A stretch of 64,000 nt of DNA from Candidatus Tectimicrobiota bacterium (GTDB lineage Bacteria; JACPUC01): the NCBI GenBank assembly GCA_016192455.1, contig JACPUC010000019.1:248001-312000 (forward strand), in the 5' to 3' direction. A program made the position numbers and the translations under genes. A model generated the notes under the pieces. The model was not told where the DNA came from and made no database searches. It saw only the letters and a program-made list of their open reading frames with translations. Shown here piece after piece: positions 26,725 through 34,340 of this stretch. The stretch's first letter is position 1, and each line of letters starts with the position of its first letter.

Positions 26725-27096
26725 CTAGCGGCCATACCTCGCTTTCAACGCCTCGTAGCGCGCGTGCTTCTCGCGGTCAAGTGTTCCCGCGGCGTCGTAG
26801 AGCTTGCTGAACGTGAAGCGCACGACGGGCTGGTCTTCGGCATCGAGGTAGTGAATGCCGTAGCTGATCTTGCCGCCGAGGCAGAAGCTCGGCGCCTCGA
26901 CGAAGCGGACCGATCGCACCGCTTCCCACTGGAAGTGGATGTGCCAGGAGCCGTTCTCTATCGTCGCCCAGCCACCCGCCTCCTCGTACTTCACCTCGTC
27001 CGCGTTGACGAATCCTTCCGAGATGGCGCGGCTGTCACCGATGATACAGCAGATGTCCGGCATTGCCAGCAGATCACGAAGGAGATCCTGTTTCAT
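26725..27096 (-). CDS. ChuX/HutX-like heme-binding-fold protein
   Basis: A 123-residue cytoplasmic protein. From residue 50 on it follows the pattern of the ChuX/HutX/HemS fold: WHIHFQWEAVRSVRFVEAPS, then SYGIHYLDAEDQPVVRF, then a charged ending REKHARYEALKARYG, comparable to the HI...V..IAFV..P and F.NAEGEAMFKI..R segments of E. coli ChuX. ChuX-type proteins bind heme or a related tetrapyrrole. Its ATG overlaps the cbiA stop by four bases, so it is translationally coupled to a cobalamin gene, which suggests a tetrapyrrole-related job. The match is by eye and remote; it could be a different protein of similar fold. Confidence 0.55.
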   Translation of the reverse strand: MKQDLLRDLLAMPDICCIIGDSRAISEGFVNADEVKYEEAGGWATIENGSWHIHFQWEAVRSVRFVEAPSFCLGGKISYGIHYLDAEDQPVVRFTFSKLYDAAGTLDREKHARYEALKARYGR

Positions 27097-28529
27097 AGCG
27101 AGAATCCCTTCCCACGGCCGGCGCAGGAGGCCACGAATCCGTGGGCAAACTGTGGGTTCGAGCTGAAGTGCAGGTGGACATAGCCACCCAGGCAGCGGCC
27201 GATCTGATACCCTTCGGCGCGGGGGGCGGCGCTTCGCTCCTCGCGCCCGCTGCGCAGGCGGTAGGCGCGCGGCACGCTCGCCGGCATGTCGAGCAGCTCG
27301 GAGTAATGGAACTCATGCCCGCGCGCGCGCATCCCCGCCGGCGCCAGGATGGTCGGCGCCGTCTGCTCCACCTCGACGTAGCCGATGGCGCTCAGGCGCG
27401 GCACCATGCGGGTGCGGCCGGGGAAGACGCCCACCATCTCGTGCTCCGCCCCCGCCGCGTCGATGATCGCCTCGCAGAGGTACATGAATCCGCCGCACTC
27501 CGCGTAGATGGGCTGCTGCGCCGCGGCAAATTGTGTGATGGCCAGGCGCATGCCGCCATTGGCCTCCAGGCGCGCCGCGAACACCTCGGGGTAGCCGCCC
27601 CCCAGGTAGAGGCCCTGGAGGCCGGGGGGCAGGGTGGCGTCCCGCAGCGGGCTAAAGAGCACCAGCTCGGCCCCCAGCCGGCGCAGCAACTCCAGGTTCT
27701 CCTCATAGTAGAAGCAGAAGACCTCGTCGAAGGCAACCCCAATTCGGGGCCGAGCCTGGCCCCTGGGCACGGCAGCCCACCGGGGATCGCCATCCGTGCC
27801 GGCCACGTCGGTCGAGGAGCCGGCGGGCGCCGGGGGGTAGCGACGCGCCAGCGCCAGGAGTCGATCGAGGTCCACGTGCGCCTCGACGGCGGCGGCGAGC
27901 CGCGCGAAGAACTCCGGCGGCAGGCTCAGCTCGGCGCTCGTCACCAGCCCGAGGTGGCGTTCCGGCATGCTGATCGCGTCATTCTGGAGGACGTAGCCGA
28001 GCGCCGAGGAGCGACAGCGCGACCGCATCGCCTCGTCGAGGTAGCGGTAGTGTCCTTCACCCCCAACGCGGTTGAAGATGACGCCGGCCAGGGCAAGGTC
28101 TGGATCGAACTGCTCGAAGCCGAGCACCACGGCGGCGCCGCTGCGGGCCATGCTGCCGGCATCGACGACAAGCACCACCGGCGCGCCGAGGCGCTTGGCG
28201 ATCTGCGCCGTGCTCCCCTCCTCGCTCAGGCCGCTGGAACCGTCGAAGAGGCCCATCACCCCCTCGATGAGGCAGACCTCGGCCTCTCTGGAATACCTGG
28301 CGTAGAGCCGGGCAAGGGCTGGCGGCGAGAGCATCCAGCTATCGAGGTTGTGCGAGGGCACGCCGGCCGCGCTGCGGTGGTGGCCGGGATCGATGAAGTC
28401 CGGCCCGGCCTTGAAGGGCTGCACGCGCACCCCTCGTTTGCGGAGCGCCGCCAGCAGACCGAGGGTGATCGTCGTCTTGCCGACGCCGCTGTGGGTCCCC
28501 GCGATGACCAGCGACCCGGAAGCCGCCAC
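27093..28529 (-). CDS. cbiA: Cobyrinate a,c-diamide synthase
   Basis: A 478-residue enzyme that uses ATP and glutamine to amidate the a and c side chains of cobyrinate. The N-terminal dethiobiotin-synthetase-like domain carries the P-loop GTHSGVGKTT (residues 8-17) and FKAGPDFIDPGHH; GVMGLFDG lies near 95. The C-terminal class-I glutaminase-type domain has the nucleophile in YAECGGFMYL near residue 345 and a terminal His in GYVHLHF. The GTG at 28529 is preferred (AAGGGAG six bases upstream) over the ATG-like extension to 28736, which would read back into cbiB. Overlaps the downstream ChuX-like gene by four bases. Confidence 0.93.
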   Translation of the reverse strand: MAASGSLVIAGTHSGVGKTTITLGLLAALRKRGVRVQPFKAGPDFIDPGHHRSAAGVPSHNLDSWMLSPPALARLYARYSREAEVCLIEGVMGLFDGSSGLSEEGSTAQIAKRLGAPVVLVVDAGSMARSGAAVVLGFEQFDPDLALAGVIFNRVGGEGHYRYLDEAMRSRCRSSALGYVLQNDAISMPERHLGLVTSAELSLPPEFFARLAAAVEAHVDLDRLLALARRYPPAPAGSSTDVAGTDGDPRWAAVPRGQARPRIGVAFDEVFCFYYEENLELLRRLGAELVLFSPLRDATLPPGLQGLYLGGGYPEVFAARLEANGGMRLAITQFAAAQQPIYAECGGFMYLCEAIIDAAGAEHEMVGVFPGRTRMVPRLSAIGYVEVEQTAPTILAPAGMRARGHEFHYSELLDMPASVPRAYRLRSGREERSAAPRAEGYQIGRCLGGYVHLHFSSNPQFAHGFVASCAGRGKGFSL

Positions 28530-28575
28530 CGTTGCTCCCTTCCACGCTCGGCCTGGAGGGCCGGGCAGCAGCCCA

Positions 28576-28639
28576 GCCTTGCAGGCCCCAGGCAGGTGGT
28601 GCAGGCTTACCTCCGCGGCTCGGAGACCACCTGCAAGGC
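28576..28639 (-). promoter_or_regulatory. Structured leader between cbiB and cbiA
   Basis: The 150-base gap before cbiA can fold into an outer 10-bp stem (28576-28585 with 28630-28639) or, using some of the same bases, a 9-bp stem (28592-28600 with 28626-28634) capped by a 5-bp hairpin (28611-28615 with 28621-28625). The stems compete, which could make a switch; it is too small for a cobalamin riboswitch. Confidence 0.35.
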
Positions 28640-28680
28640 ACGAGCTGCGCGCACACTCGAAGAGGGAGCGCCCGCCGCTC

Positions 28681-29643
28681 TTACCAGTTTCCCGACCACC
28701 GCGCGAGGAGGAGGCGCAAGAGCACGCCGGCGGCACTGCCGCACGCGGTCATGATGAGGACGAGCCGGTTGGCGGCTCGGATGTCGCTCCGTGCCAACGG
28801 ACGCTCCTGGTCGCCGAGGCTGGGCTTGCAGGAAGGAACTCCCTGATAGGCGCTTGGCCCGCCGAGCCGCACGCCGAGGGCGCCGGCCACGGCGGCCTCG
28901 GGCACGCCGGCGTTGGGGCTCGGGTGGCGGGCATGATCGCGTCGGACGATGCGCCAGGCCGCGGCGCCGCGCCGCAACGAGAACGAGGCGGCAAGGACGA
29001 GGAGCCCGGCGGCGAGCCGCGCCGGCAGGTAGTTTAGCACATCATCGAGGCGCGCCGCAGCCCAACCGAAACGCTCGTACCGCGGGGTGCGGTACCCCAC
29101 CATGGAATCGAGGGTGTTCACCGCTTTGTAGGCGAGCGCCCACGGAGCACCGCCGACCAGGGCATAGCAGATCGGCGCGAGAACCCCGTCCACGCCGTTC
29201 TCCGCAACCGACTCCACCGCCGCCCGTATCACTTCCTGCTCGGAGAGCTGCGCGGCATCCCGTCCGACGATCATCCCCACGGCGGCGCGGGCCGCCTCGA
29301 GGTCGCCGCGCGCCAGGGCCGCTTCGACGCGCAGGCTCTCCTGCCACAGGCTGCGCGCCGCGAAGGTGGTAAAGAGGAGCCAGACCTCGAGCGCCCACGC
29401 GACGGAGGCCCCGAACGCCGCCGCCAGGCGCTGCAGAGCCACCGTCGCCGCAACGGTTCCCCCCACCGTGAGGAGCACGAGAAGGATGCCGGCGGCGCGC
29501 TGCGTGCCGCGGCGGCCGTAGAGGCGCCGCTCCAGGAGCCGGATGAGCCGGCCGAGGCCGCGAACCGGGTGCGGCATCGCCCGGGGATCGCCGAGCAGCG
29601 CATCGAGGAGCAGCGCCGCGAGGAACGCCGAGATGAGCCACAT
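28681..29643 (-). CDS. cbiB: Adenosylcobinamide-phosphate synthase (CobD/CbiB)
   Basis: A 320-residue inner-membrane protein that attaches aminopropanol (or its phosphate) to adenosylcobyric acid. Family segments are clear: LLDALLGDPRAMPHPVRGLG near the N-terminus, ESVAENGVDGVLAPICYALVGGAPWALAYKAVNTLDSM in pieces from residue 143, YRTPRYERFGWAAARLDDVLNYLPARL near 184, and HPSPNAGVPEAAVAGALGV near 240. About five hydrophobic helices are visible. The ATG at 29643 lacks a good ribosome-binding site. It lies between cobD (129 bases upstream) and cbiA on the same strand. Confidence 0.94.
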   Translation of the reverse strand: MWLISAFLAALLLDALLGDPRAMPHPVRGLGRLIRLLERRLYGRRGTQRAAGILLVLLTVGGTVAATVALQRLAAAFGASVAWALEVWLLFTTFAARSLWQESLRVEAALARGDLEAARAAVGMIVGRDAAQLSEQEVIRAAVESVAENGVDGVLAPICYALVGGAPWALAYKAVNTLDSMVGYRTPRYERFGWAAARLDDVLNYLPARLAAGLLVLAASFSLRRGAAAWRIVRRDHARHPSPNAGVPEAAVAGALGVRLGGPSAYQGVPSCKPSLGDQERPLARSDIRAANRLVLIMTACGSAAGVLLRLLLARWSGNW

Positions 29644-29707
29644 GGCACAGGGCAGAGCCGGGAAGGGGGAGTCGGCGGCACATGGGGCGGCCGGTGAGCC
29701 GCCATCC

Positions 29708-29737
29708 TTCGGCCGACAGCGAGATGGGTCGGCCGAA
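29708..29737. other. 10-bp perfect inverted repeat in the cobD-cbiB gap
   Basis: TTCGGCCGAC (29708-29717) and its exact reverse complement (29728-29737) are separated by ten bases; a second hairpin (GGCGGC/GCCGCC, 29686-29703) stands beside it. Both lie after the cobD stop and before the cbiB start. They could attenuate or stabilise the message. Confidence 0.4.
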
Positions 29738-29772
29738 CCAGAGCGCCGCAGGGGCGCGCCTGCAGTATCAGC

Positions 29773-30891
29773 TCAGGGGGGTGCGGCGCAGCCGTCCTCG
29801 TCGAGGAGGTGCCGCAAGGCCGCCAGCAGCCGCTGGTTGTCGCCCGGCTGGCGCACGGCGATGCGGACGTACCGCTCGCCCAGCCCGCGCACCGTCGTGC
29901 AATCCCGCACCAGCAGCCCCCGGGCCGCCAGGCGGGCGCAAAGCTGGCCGGCGCTGAGGTGGGTCCCCTCGAGTTTCACCAGGAGGAAGTTTGCCTGGCT
30001 CGGCAAGGGGCGCAGGGCGGCGAACGAGCTGAGCTGGGCGAACAGGTTCCGCCGCTCCTCGGCAACGAAGAGCCGCGTCTGCTGCGCAAATCCGTCGGCG
30101 CCGAGCATCGCCAGCCCGGCCACCTGGGCCAGGGTATTGACGGACCAGGGCGGCTGGGCCTCCTGCAAGCGCGCCACCGTGGCCGGCTGCCCGACCAGGT
30201 AGCCGAGCCGCAGCCCGGGGATGGCGTAGAGCTTCGTGAACGAGCGCACCAGGAGGAGCTGGGGGTGCGCCGCCGCCTGCCGGACCAACCGGCTCACCTC
30301 CACGCCGGCGGCAAAATCGGCGAAGACCGCGTCGAGCGCCAGGATGGTGCGCGAGTCCTCGCACGCTTCGAGCACCTCCTGGAGAGCGGCCGGGGAGAGC
30401 ATCGACCCCGTGGGGCTGTGTGGATGACCGAGGAAGAGGAGATCGACCTTGGGGACCTGCCTGACAAGCTCCTGGTGATCGAGGGTAAAGTCCTCCTCGC
30501 GGGCGATGAGGAAGGTGACGGTGGCGCCGACTCGACAGGCGACCGCCTCATACTCACTGAAGGCGGGTACGGGAATGAGGACGCGGCGCGGGCGCAGGGC
30601 CGTGCCGAGCAGATGCAAAAGTTCGCACGAGCCGTTGCCGACGAGAATGGCCTCGGAGCCGACGCCGTACTCTGCCGCGAGACGCTCCCGCAGGCTCTCC
30701 GCCCGCGGTTCGGGGTAGTGCCGCACCAGGCCCGGCGCCTGGGCGAGCACCGTTTCGAGCTGCGCGGGTGGGCCGAGGGGATTGAGGCTGGCACTGAAAT
30801 CGAGGATGGCATCGGGATCGAGAGCCTGCTCCCGCGCGGCACGCCAGATATTGCCGCCATGAACATCCCGCATAGGATCTCGGCGAGGCAT
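29773..30891 (-). CDS. cobD: Threonine-phosphate decarboxylase
   Basis: A 372-residue PLP enzyme of the histidinol-phosphate aminotransferase fold that makes aminopropanol phosphate for the cobalamin nucleotide loop. Seen: HGGNIW near the N-terminus, DFSASLNPLGPP, VGNGSCELLHLL near residue 92, the Asp partner in LALDAVFADF, the PLP-lysine in SFTKLYAIPGLRLGYLVG near residue 219, and YVRIAVRQPGDNQRLL near the end. It could be mistaken for HisC, but the HGGN start and cbiB/cbiA neighbours favour CobD. ATG at 30891 stands three bases after the thioesterase gene; ATG at 30873 is an equally plausible start. Confidence 0.88.
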   Translation of the reverse strand: MPRRDPMRDVHGGNIWRAAREQALDPDAILDFSASLNPLGPPAQLETVLAQAPGLVRHYPEPRAESLRERLAAEYGVGSEAILVGNGSCELLHLLGTALRPRRVLIPVPAFSEYEAVACRVGATVTFLIAREEDFTLDHQELVRQVPKVDLLFLGHPHSPTGSMLSPAALQEVLEACEDSRTILALDAVFADFAAGVEVSRLVRQAAAHPQLLLVRSFTKLYAIPGLRLGYLVGQPATVARLQEAQPPWSVNTLAQVAGLAMLGADGFAQQTRLFVAEERRNLFAQLSSFAALRPLPSQANFLLVKLEGTHLSAGQLCARLAARGLLVRDCTTVRGLGERYVRIAVRQPGDNQRLLAALRHLLDEDGCAAPP

Positions 30892-30894
30892 CTC

Positions 30895-31320
30895 TCAGCG
30901 CCCGCGCGCCTCACCGCGAAAGCGCTGCTCGACGTTGGCGAGGAAGCGGTCGCTCCGCACCCAGACGCGCTCGTGCGTTCCTTCACCGATGAGGCCAGCC
31001 TCGTCATGCGCCTCGACCGTGAAGACGATGCGCCGCCCATCGAAAAAGCGCGTCGTCGCCCGCACCACGACGTCGCGCCCGGGGGGAGTGGCGGCGAGGT
31101 GCTTGACGTGGACCGCCACGCCGACCGTCATCGAACCGTCCGGCAGCGTAGGCGCCAAGGCCCGCAGCGAGGCCTGCTCCATCAGGCCGATCATCACCGG
31201 CGTGGCCAGGACGCTGGCGCCGTTGTTCCCCATATCGTCGGCGGTATGTTTCGATTCCACACGCAGCCGCACCTCTCCCGCCATGCCGAGCGCGAATGGC
31301 GTCTGATTGCCGTTTACCAC
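30895..31320 (-). CDS. Fluoroacetyl-CoA thioesterase (FlK)-like hotdog protein
   Basis: A 141-residue hotdog-fold protein matching the FlK type of acyl-CoA thioesterases. Catalytic-region segments: LATPVMIGLMEQASLRAL (Thr and Glu positions, residues 40-57) and VGVAVHVKHLAATPPG (His near 76), followed by FFDGRRIVFTVEAHDEAG. FlK hydrolyses fluoroacetyl-CoA in Streptomyces, but most homologues are of unknown substrate. GTG at 31320 is preferred over an upstream ATG because AGAGGA stands before it and the protein then starts as FlK does. Located between a CMD protein gene and cobD on the same strand; no clear tie to cobalamin. Confidence 0.8.
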   Translation of the reverse strand: MVNGNQTPFALGMAGEVRLRVESKHTADDMGNNGASVLATPVMIGLMEQASLRALAPTLPDGSMTVGVAVHVKHLAATPPGRDVVVRATTRFFDGRRIVFTVEAHDEAGLIGEGTHERVWVRSDRFLANVEQRFRGEARGR

Positions 31321-31426
31321 CCCGTCCTCTGAAGCTGTGCGAGAAACCCGGCGGCGGCGCGCTCCCGGCAGCCAGCCTTCCCCCCGGCACCACCCCGGCG
31401 CTGCTGCTGACGCGGCGCCTCGAGTC

Positions 31427-31726
31427 TCAGCTCTTGAACGCTTTCGTGGCGGCAACGAGCCCCGGCTGCCCGCCCATCAGGTAGGCGACCTGCACGGTCT
31501 CCCGCACCTCCGCCTCCGAGGCGCCCGCTTCACGAGCCTGGTCCGCCAGCACCGCAACGCCGGTCTCATGGTTCAGGATCGCATCGACGAGCATCATCAT
31601 GAGAATCTTCACCCGCTTCGGCAGGGCGGCATCCCGTAGGACGAGTCCATGAAGGTCCTGCAGCTTTCCGAGCAGCTCCGTGTCGTTGTTCTCCAGCGCA
31701 ATAATAAATGGTGACTTCCTGACCAT
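31427..31726 (-). CDS. Carboxymuconolactone-decarboxylase-like protein without CxxC
   Basis: A 99-residue all-helical protein of the CMD/AhpD family (AREAGASEAEVRETVQVAYLMGGQPGLVAATKAF is covered in pieces from residue 62). In AhpD-type members a CxxC peroxidase pair sits just before the conserved His; here that region reads NHETGVAVLADQ, so both cysteines are absent. It is therefore unlikely to be a thiol peroxidase. Homologues with this loss are often short proteins in mixed metabolic clusters. GAGG precedes the ATG at 31726. It is the first gene of the minus-strand run leading to cobD. Confidence 0.72.
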   Translation of the reverse strand: MVRKSPFIIALENNDTELLGKLQDLHGLVLRDAALPKRVKILMMMLVDAILNHETGVAVLADQAREAGASEAEVRETVQVAYLMGGQPGLVAATKAFKS

Positions 31727-32020
31727 TGCAGACCCTCTTAGGCGGCGCCTGAGCCTCTTCGCTCCCTCAGCCGAGAAGGAAGCCGTGGAAGAACGACCGC
31801 GGCAGGCAGGCTACCAGGTCTCCCCAGCGCCGTCAACGGCGCGCCCGGTTGCTCAGCGGTTCGCAGCGGCTCGCGCACGCCTCTGGGCGCGGGCCGTGAC
31901 GCCGACGCCGGTGCCAGTCGCCGCCAGCTTGGGGAAACGAGCCGGTCTCAGCGCCTGCCCAGTCTCACGAGCTGGCGGCGGGCCGAGGGGAGAGGCCTGG
32001 CGCCTGTCTCAGCCCTCCCC

Positions 32021-32048
32021 TTGTCACCAGGCTCGAATCAACTATACT
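32021..32048 (+). promoter_or_regulatory. Sigma-70-type promoter of the IspH fusion gene
   Basis: TTGTCA (32021-32026), 16-base spacer, TATACT (32043-32048). Each hexamer matches five of six consensus bases. Transcription from here would leave a leader of about 215 bases. Confidence 0.5.
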
Positions 32049-32104
32049 TTCAGTCGAAAGCGTGCGGCTTCAGGCAGCAAATCAGTGAGGGTCAGCAGGC
32101 CACG

Positions 32105-32217
32105 GCCCCAGGAGCTCGCGGGCGTGTTGCCGGCATTTCCTGGGGCGAGACGGAAGAAGGAGCTGCTTCCATGCCCTGCATCCTCCCCTGCCGAGCCTGA
32201 GCACGGCGCGCGGCAGG
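32105..32217 (+). promoter_or_regulatory. Two hairpins in the ispH leader
   Basis: First stem: GCCCCAGGA (32105-32113) with TCCTGGGGC (32138-32146). Second stem: CCTGCCG (32187-32193) with CGGCAGG (32211-32217). They lie between the promoter and the start codon; the second ends about 50 bases before it. Confidence 0.4.
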
Positions 32218-32268
32218 TATCAGGAGTGAGCGGAAAGCAGAGAAGCGTAGGCGAGAAGAGGCAGGAAG

Positions 32269-34047
32269 ATGCCCGTTAAGGTTGGCAAGACGGCCGGGTT
32301 CTGCTGGGGCGTGCGGCGCGCCATGGACATCGTGCTGGACGTGGCAAACCTCCAGGAGGACGAGCTCTACACGGTGGGGCCGATCATCCACAACCACCAG
32401 GTCACCGAGATGCTCGCCAGCAAGCGGGTGAGCATCAGGGAGGAGTTCGATGCTTCGTCCCCGGCGACGGCGGTGGTGCGCACGCACGGCATCACCCCCC
32501 AGAAGCGCCGGCTTCTGCAAGAGGAGAGCGTCACCCTCCACGACGCCACCTGCCCGTACGTGCTGCGCATTCATGGGATCATCCGCAAGTACCAGAGCAG
32601 GGGCTGGGATATCGTCATCGTGGGTGATCGCGGCCATGCCGAGGTGAACGGACTCTACGGCACTTCGAATGAGCGGGCCTACATCGTGGAGAGCGAAGCC
32701 GAGGCCGACCGCCTGCCGCCTCTCACACAGGTGTGCATCGTGGCCCAAACGACGCACAACCAGCAGCGCTTCGCGCGCATCGTCGAGCGGGTGCAGAAGA
32801 AGGCGCCAACCTCCGAGGTCTTCAACACCATTTGCGACGACACCGAGGAGCGTCAGAGCGAGCTGGCGGCCCTGTGCGAGGAGGTGGACGCCATGGTCAT
32901 CATCGGCGGCTCGCACAGCGCCAACACGGCCCGCCTGGCGTCCATCGCGCAGGACAGCGGGCGGCCGACGGTGAAGATCGAGACAGAGGCGGATCTCGAT
33001 GCGAGTTGGGTGCGGCGGTATGGGACCATCGGGGTGATGGCCGGCGCCTCGACCCCCACTTGGGTGATCCGCAACATCGTGGATGCCCTCGAAAGCCTCC
33101 AGCAGGCGTCACGGTCCTGGACTTTCCGCGCCCTCCACCGCCTGGCGCGCCTCGCCACCGCCAGTTACGGCGCCAACGCCGTGGGGGCCCTCTGCCTCGC
33201 CGCCGCCATCTCAATCTGGTTGGGAGCGCCGATCAGCGGCCCCAGTCTGGCGCTCGCTTTTTGCCTCATCTTCAGCTTGCTCGTCCTCTCCCACCTCGCG
33301 GAAGGCTACGATCCCGAGTTCGACGATCCGGTGCGGCGCAGCCTCTTCCGGCATCGGCTCGGCCTGCAGGGCGTGGCCGGCGCGGCGGCTGTGGCGGCGC
33401 TCCTCCTCGCCAGCCCGCTCGGCTGGCAGGGCGGCGCCTGGGGGAGCGTGGGCGTCGTCCTCATCCTCTTCGCCCTGGGGCACGTCGGCCATCCCCAGCG
33501 GCGCGGCTTGCGTTCGCTCAGCCGGGGGCGGGCCAAGCGCGCCTGGGGTCTGGTCTACCGTTCCCTCATCCTCGGCAGCGCCTGGTGGTGCGCCGGCAGC
33601 CTCCTTCCCTGGCTGGCCCAGCGGGCGTTGGCGGCCCGGGCAGGGGTGAGCCTTAGCATAGTTCCGGCCACGTCGACAACGTTCGGGCTGGCGTCGCTGG
33701 CGGCCTTCGGCCTGCCGTTCCTCACGGCGCTGCTCCTCGACCTCGGCGATCGGGAGGCGGACCGCATCGGTGGACGTCCCTCCCTGCCGATCCTCCTGGG
33801 TGAGGTGGCGGGTGAACGGCTCCTGCACCTCGGCAATGCGGTGATCCTCGCGGCCACCGCCGCTGGTGTGGCCGCCGGCTCGCTGCCGGCCGCGGCCCTG
33901 GCGGTCATCGCCCCCCTGGCGGCGCTGTCGGCCCTGCGACTGGCGCAGCGGCGCCGTCTCTACTTCTCCCGCAGCACCGAGGAGATGCTGGCTGCCGGAG
34001 TTCTGCCGCTCTTTGCCGCCGCAACCCTCCTGGCCGCCGTTCTATAG
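32269..34047 (+). CDS. ispH: 4-hydroxy-3-methylbut-2-enyl diphosphate reductase fused to a UbiA-like membrane domain
   Basis: 592 residues, about twice a normal IspH. Residues 1-285 are a complete IspH/LytB, the last MEP-pathway enzyme making IPP and DMAPP: the three [4Fe-4S] cysteines are C12 (GFCWGV), C95 (ATCPYV) and C189 (TICDDT); H41, H73, the catalytic Glu125 (GHAEVNG) and GGSHSANT are all present. Residues 300-592 hold eight or so hydrophobic helices with LDLGDREADRIGGRPSLP near 490, a DxxDxxxD motif like the second Asp-rich motif of UbiA prenyltransferases, and a degenerate first motif around GYDPEFDDP (346-354). No stop or frameshift separates the parts. The membrane half could prenylate an aromatic using locally made precursor. 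RBS: AGAGGCAGGAAG. Confidence 0.85.
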   Translation: MPVKVGKTAGFCWGVRRAMDIVLDVANLQEDELYTVGPIIHNHQVTEMLASKRVSIREEFDASSPATAVVRTHGITPQKRRLLQEESVTLHDATCPYVLRIHGIIRKYQSRGWDIVIVGDRGHAEVNGLYGTSNERAYIVESEAEADRLPPLTQVCIVAQTTHNQQRFARIVERVQKKAPTSEVFNTICDDTEERQSELAALCEEVDAMVIIGGSHSANTARLASIAQDSGRPTVKIETEADLDASWVRRYGTIGVMAGASTPTWVIRNIVDALESLQQASRSWTFRALHRLARLATASYGANAVGALCLAAAISIWLGAPISGPSLALAFCLIFSLLVLSHLAEGYDPEFDDPVRRSLFRHRLGLQGVAGAAAVAALLLASPLGWQGGAWGSVGVVLILFALGHVGHPQRRGLRSLSRGRAKRAWGLVYRSLILGSAWWCAGSLLPWLAQRALAARAGVSLSIVPATSTTFGLASLAAFGLPFLTALLLDLGDREADRIGGRPSLPILLGEVAGERLLHLGNAVILAATAAGVAAGSLPAAALAVIAPLAALSALRLAQRRRLYFSRSTEEMLAAGVLPLFAAATLLAAVL

Positions 34048-34340
34048 ACGTCCGGTCCGCCCACGCTTCGGCCACGCCCGGCCTGGAGGAGAGCGCCGCT
34101 TCCACCGCAGACGCGGCGGGCGTCGACGGTTTCCATATCGCCTTTTCACTTGATCCAATAGCCCTGGATGTACGACAATTCGTGGCAGACGATGCTTGAC
34201 CGTGGTACCCGGTGAGCCCGGCGTCGCCGGATGAACCGCGCAGTCGGCAAGGATGCCGAAGATACTTGTGCGCGCCACGTTCTGGTCCCCTGACGAGCTG
34301 TGCCTGGCTCCGCCATCCCCTCCCCTGAGGAGTGCGCCGA

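Larger units (their letters stand above)
31727..32268. other. Divergent intergenic region with ispH leader
   Basis: 542 bases between the CMD gene and the IspH fusion. The left part shows nothing. The right part has the promoter at 32021-32048 and a 220-base leader with two hairpins. A 199-codon plus-strand frame through the region has no coding character. Confidence 0.55.

Noticed and set aside
28601-28640. Plus-strand GGAGACC word resembling the B12 box of a cobalamin riboswitch
   Set aside because: It is on the wrong strand for the cob genes and the surrounding core of the riboswitch is absent.
31680-32279. 199-codon plus-strand frame before ispH
   Set aside because: Low-complexity Arg/Ala/Ser/Pro translation, no ribosome-binding site, overlaps promoter and leader.
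34150-34179. Promoter for the MBL-CNB gene (TTGATC, N18, GACAAT)
   Set aside because: The -10 match is weak and the leader would be long; too uncertain to list.
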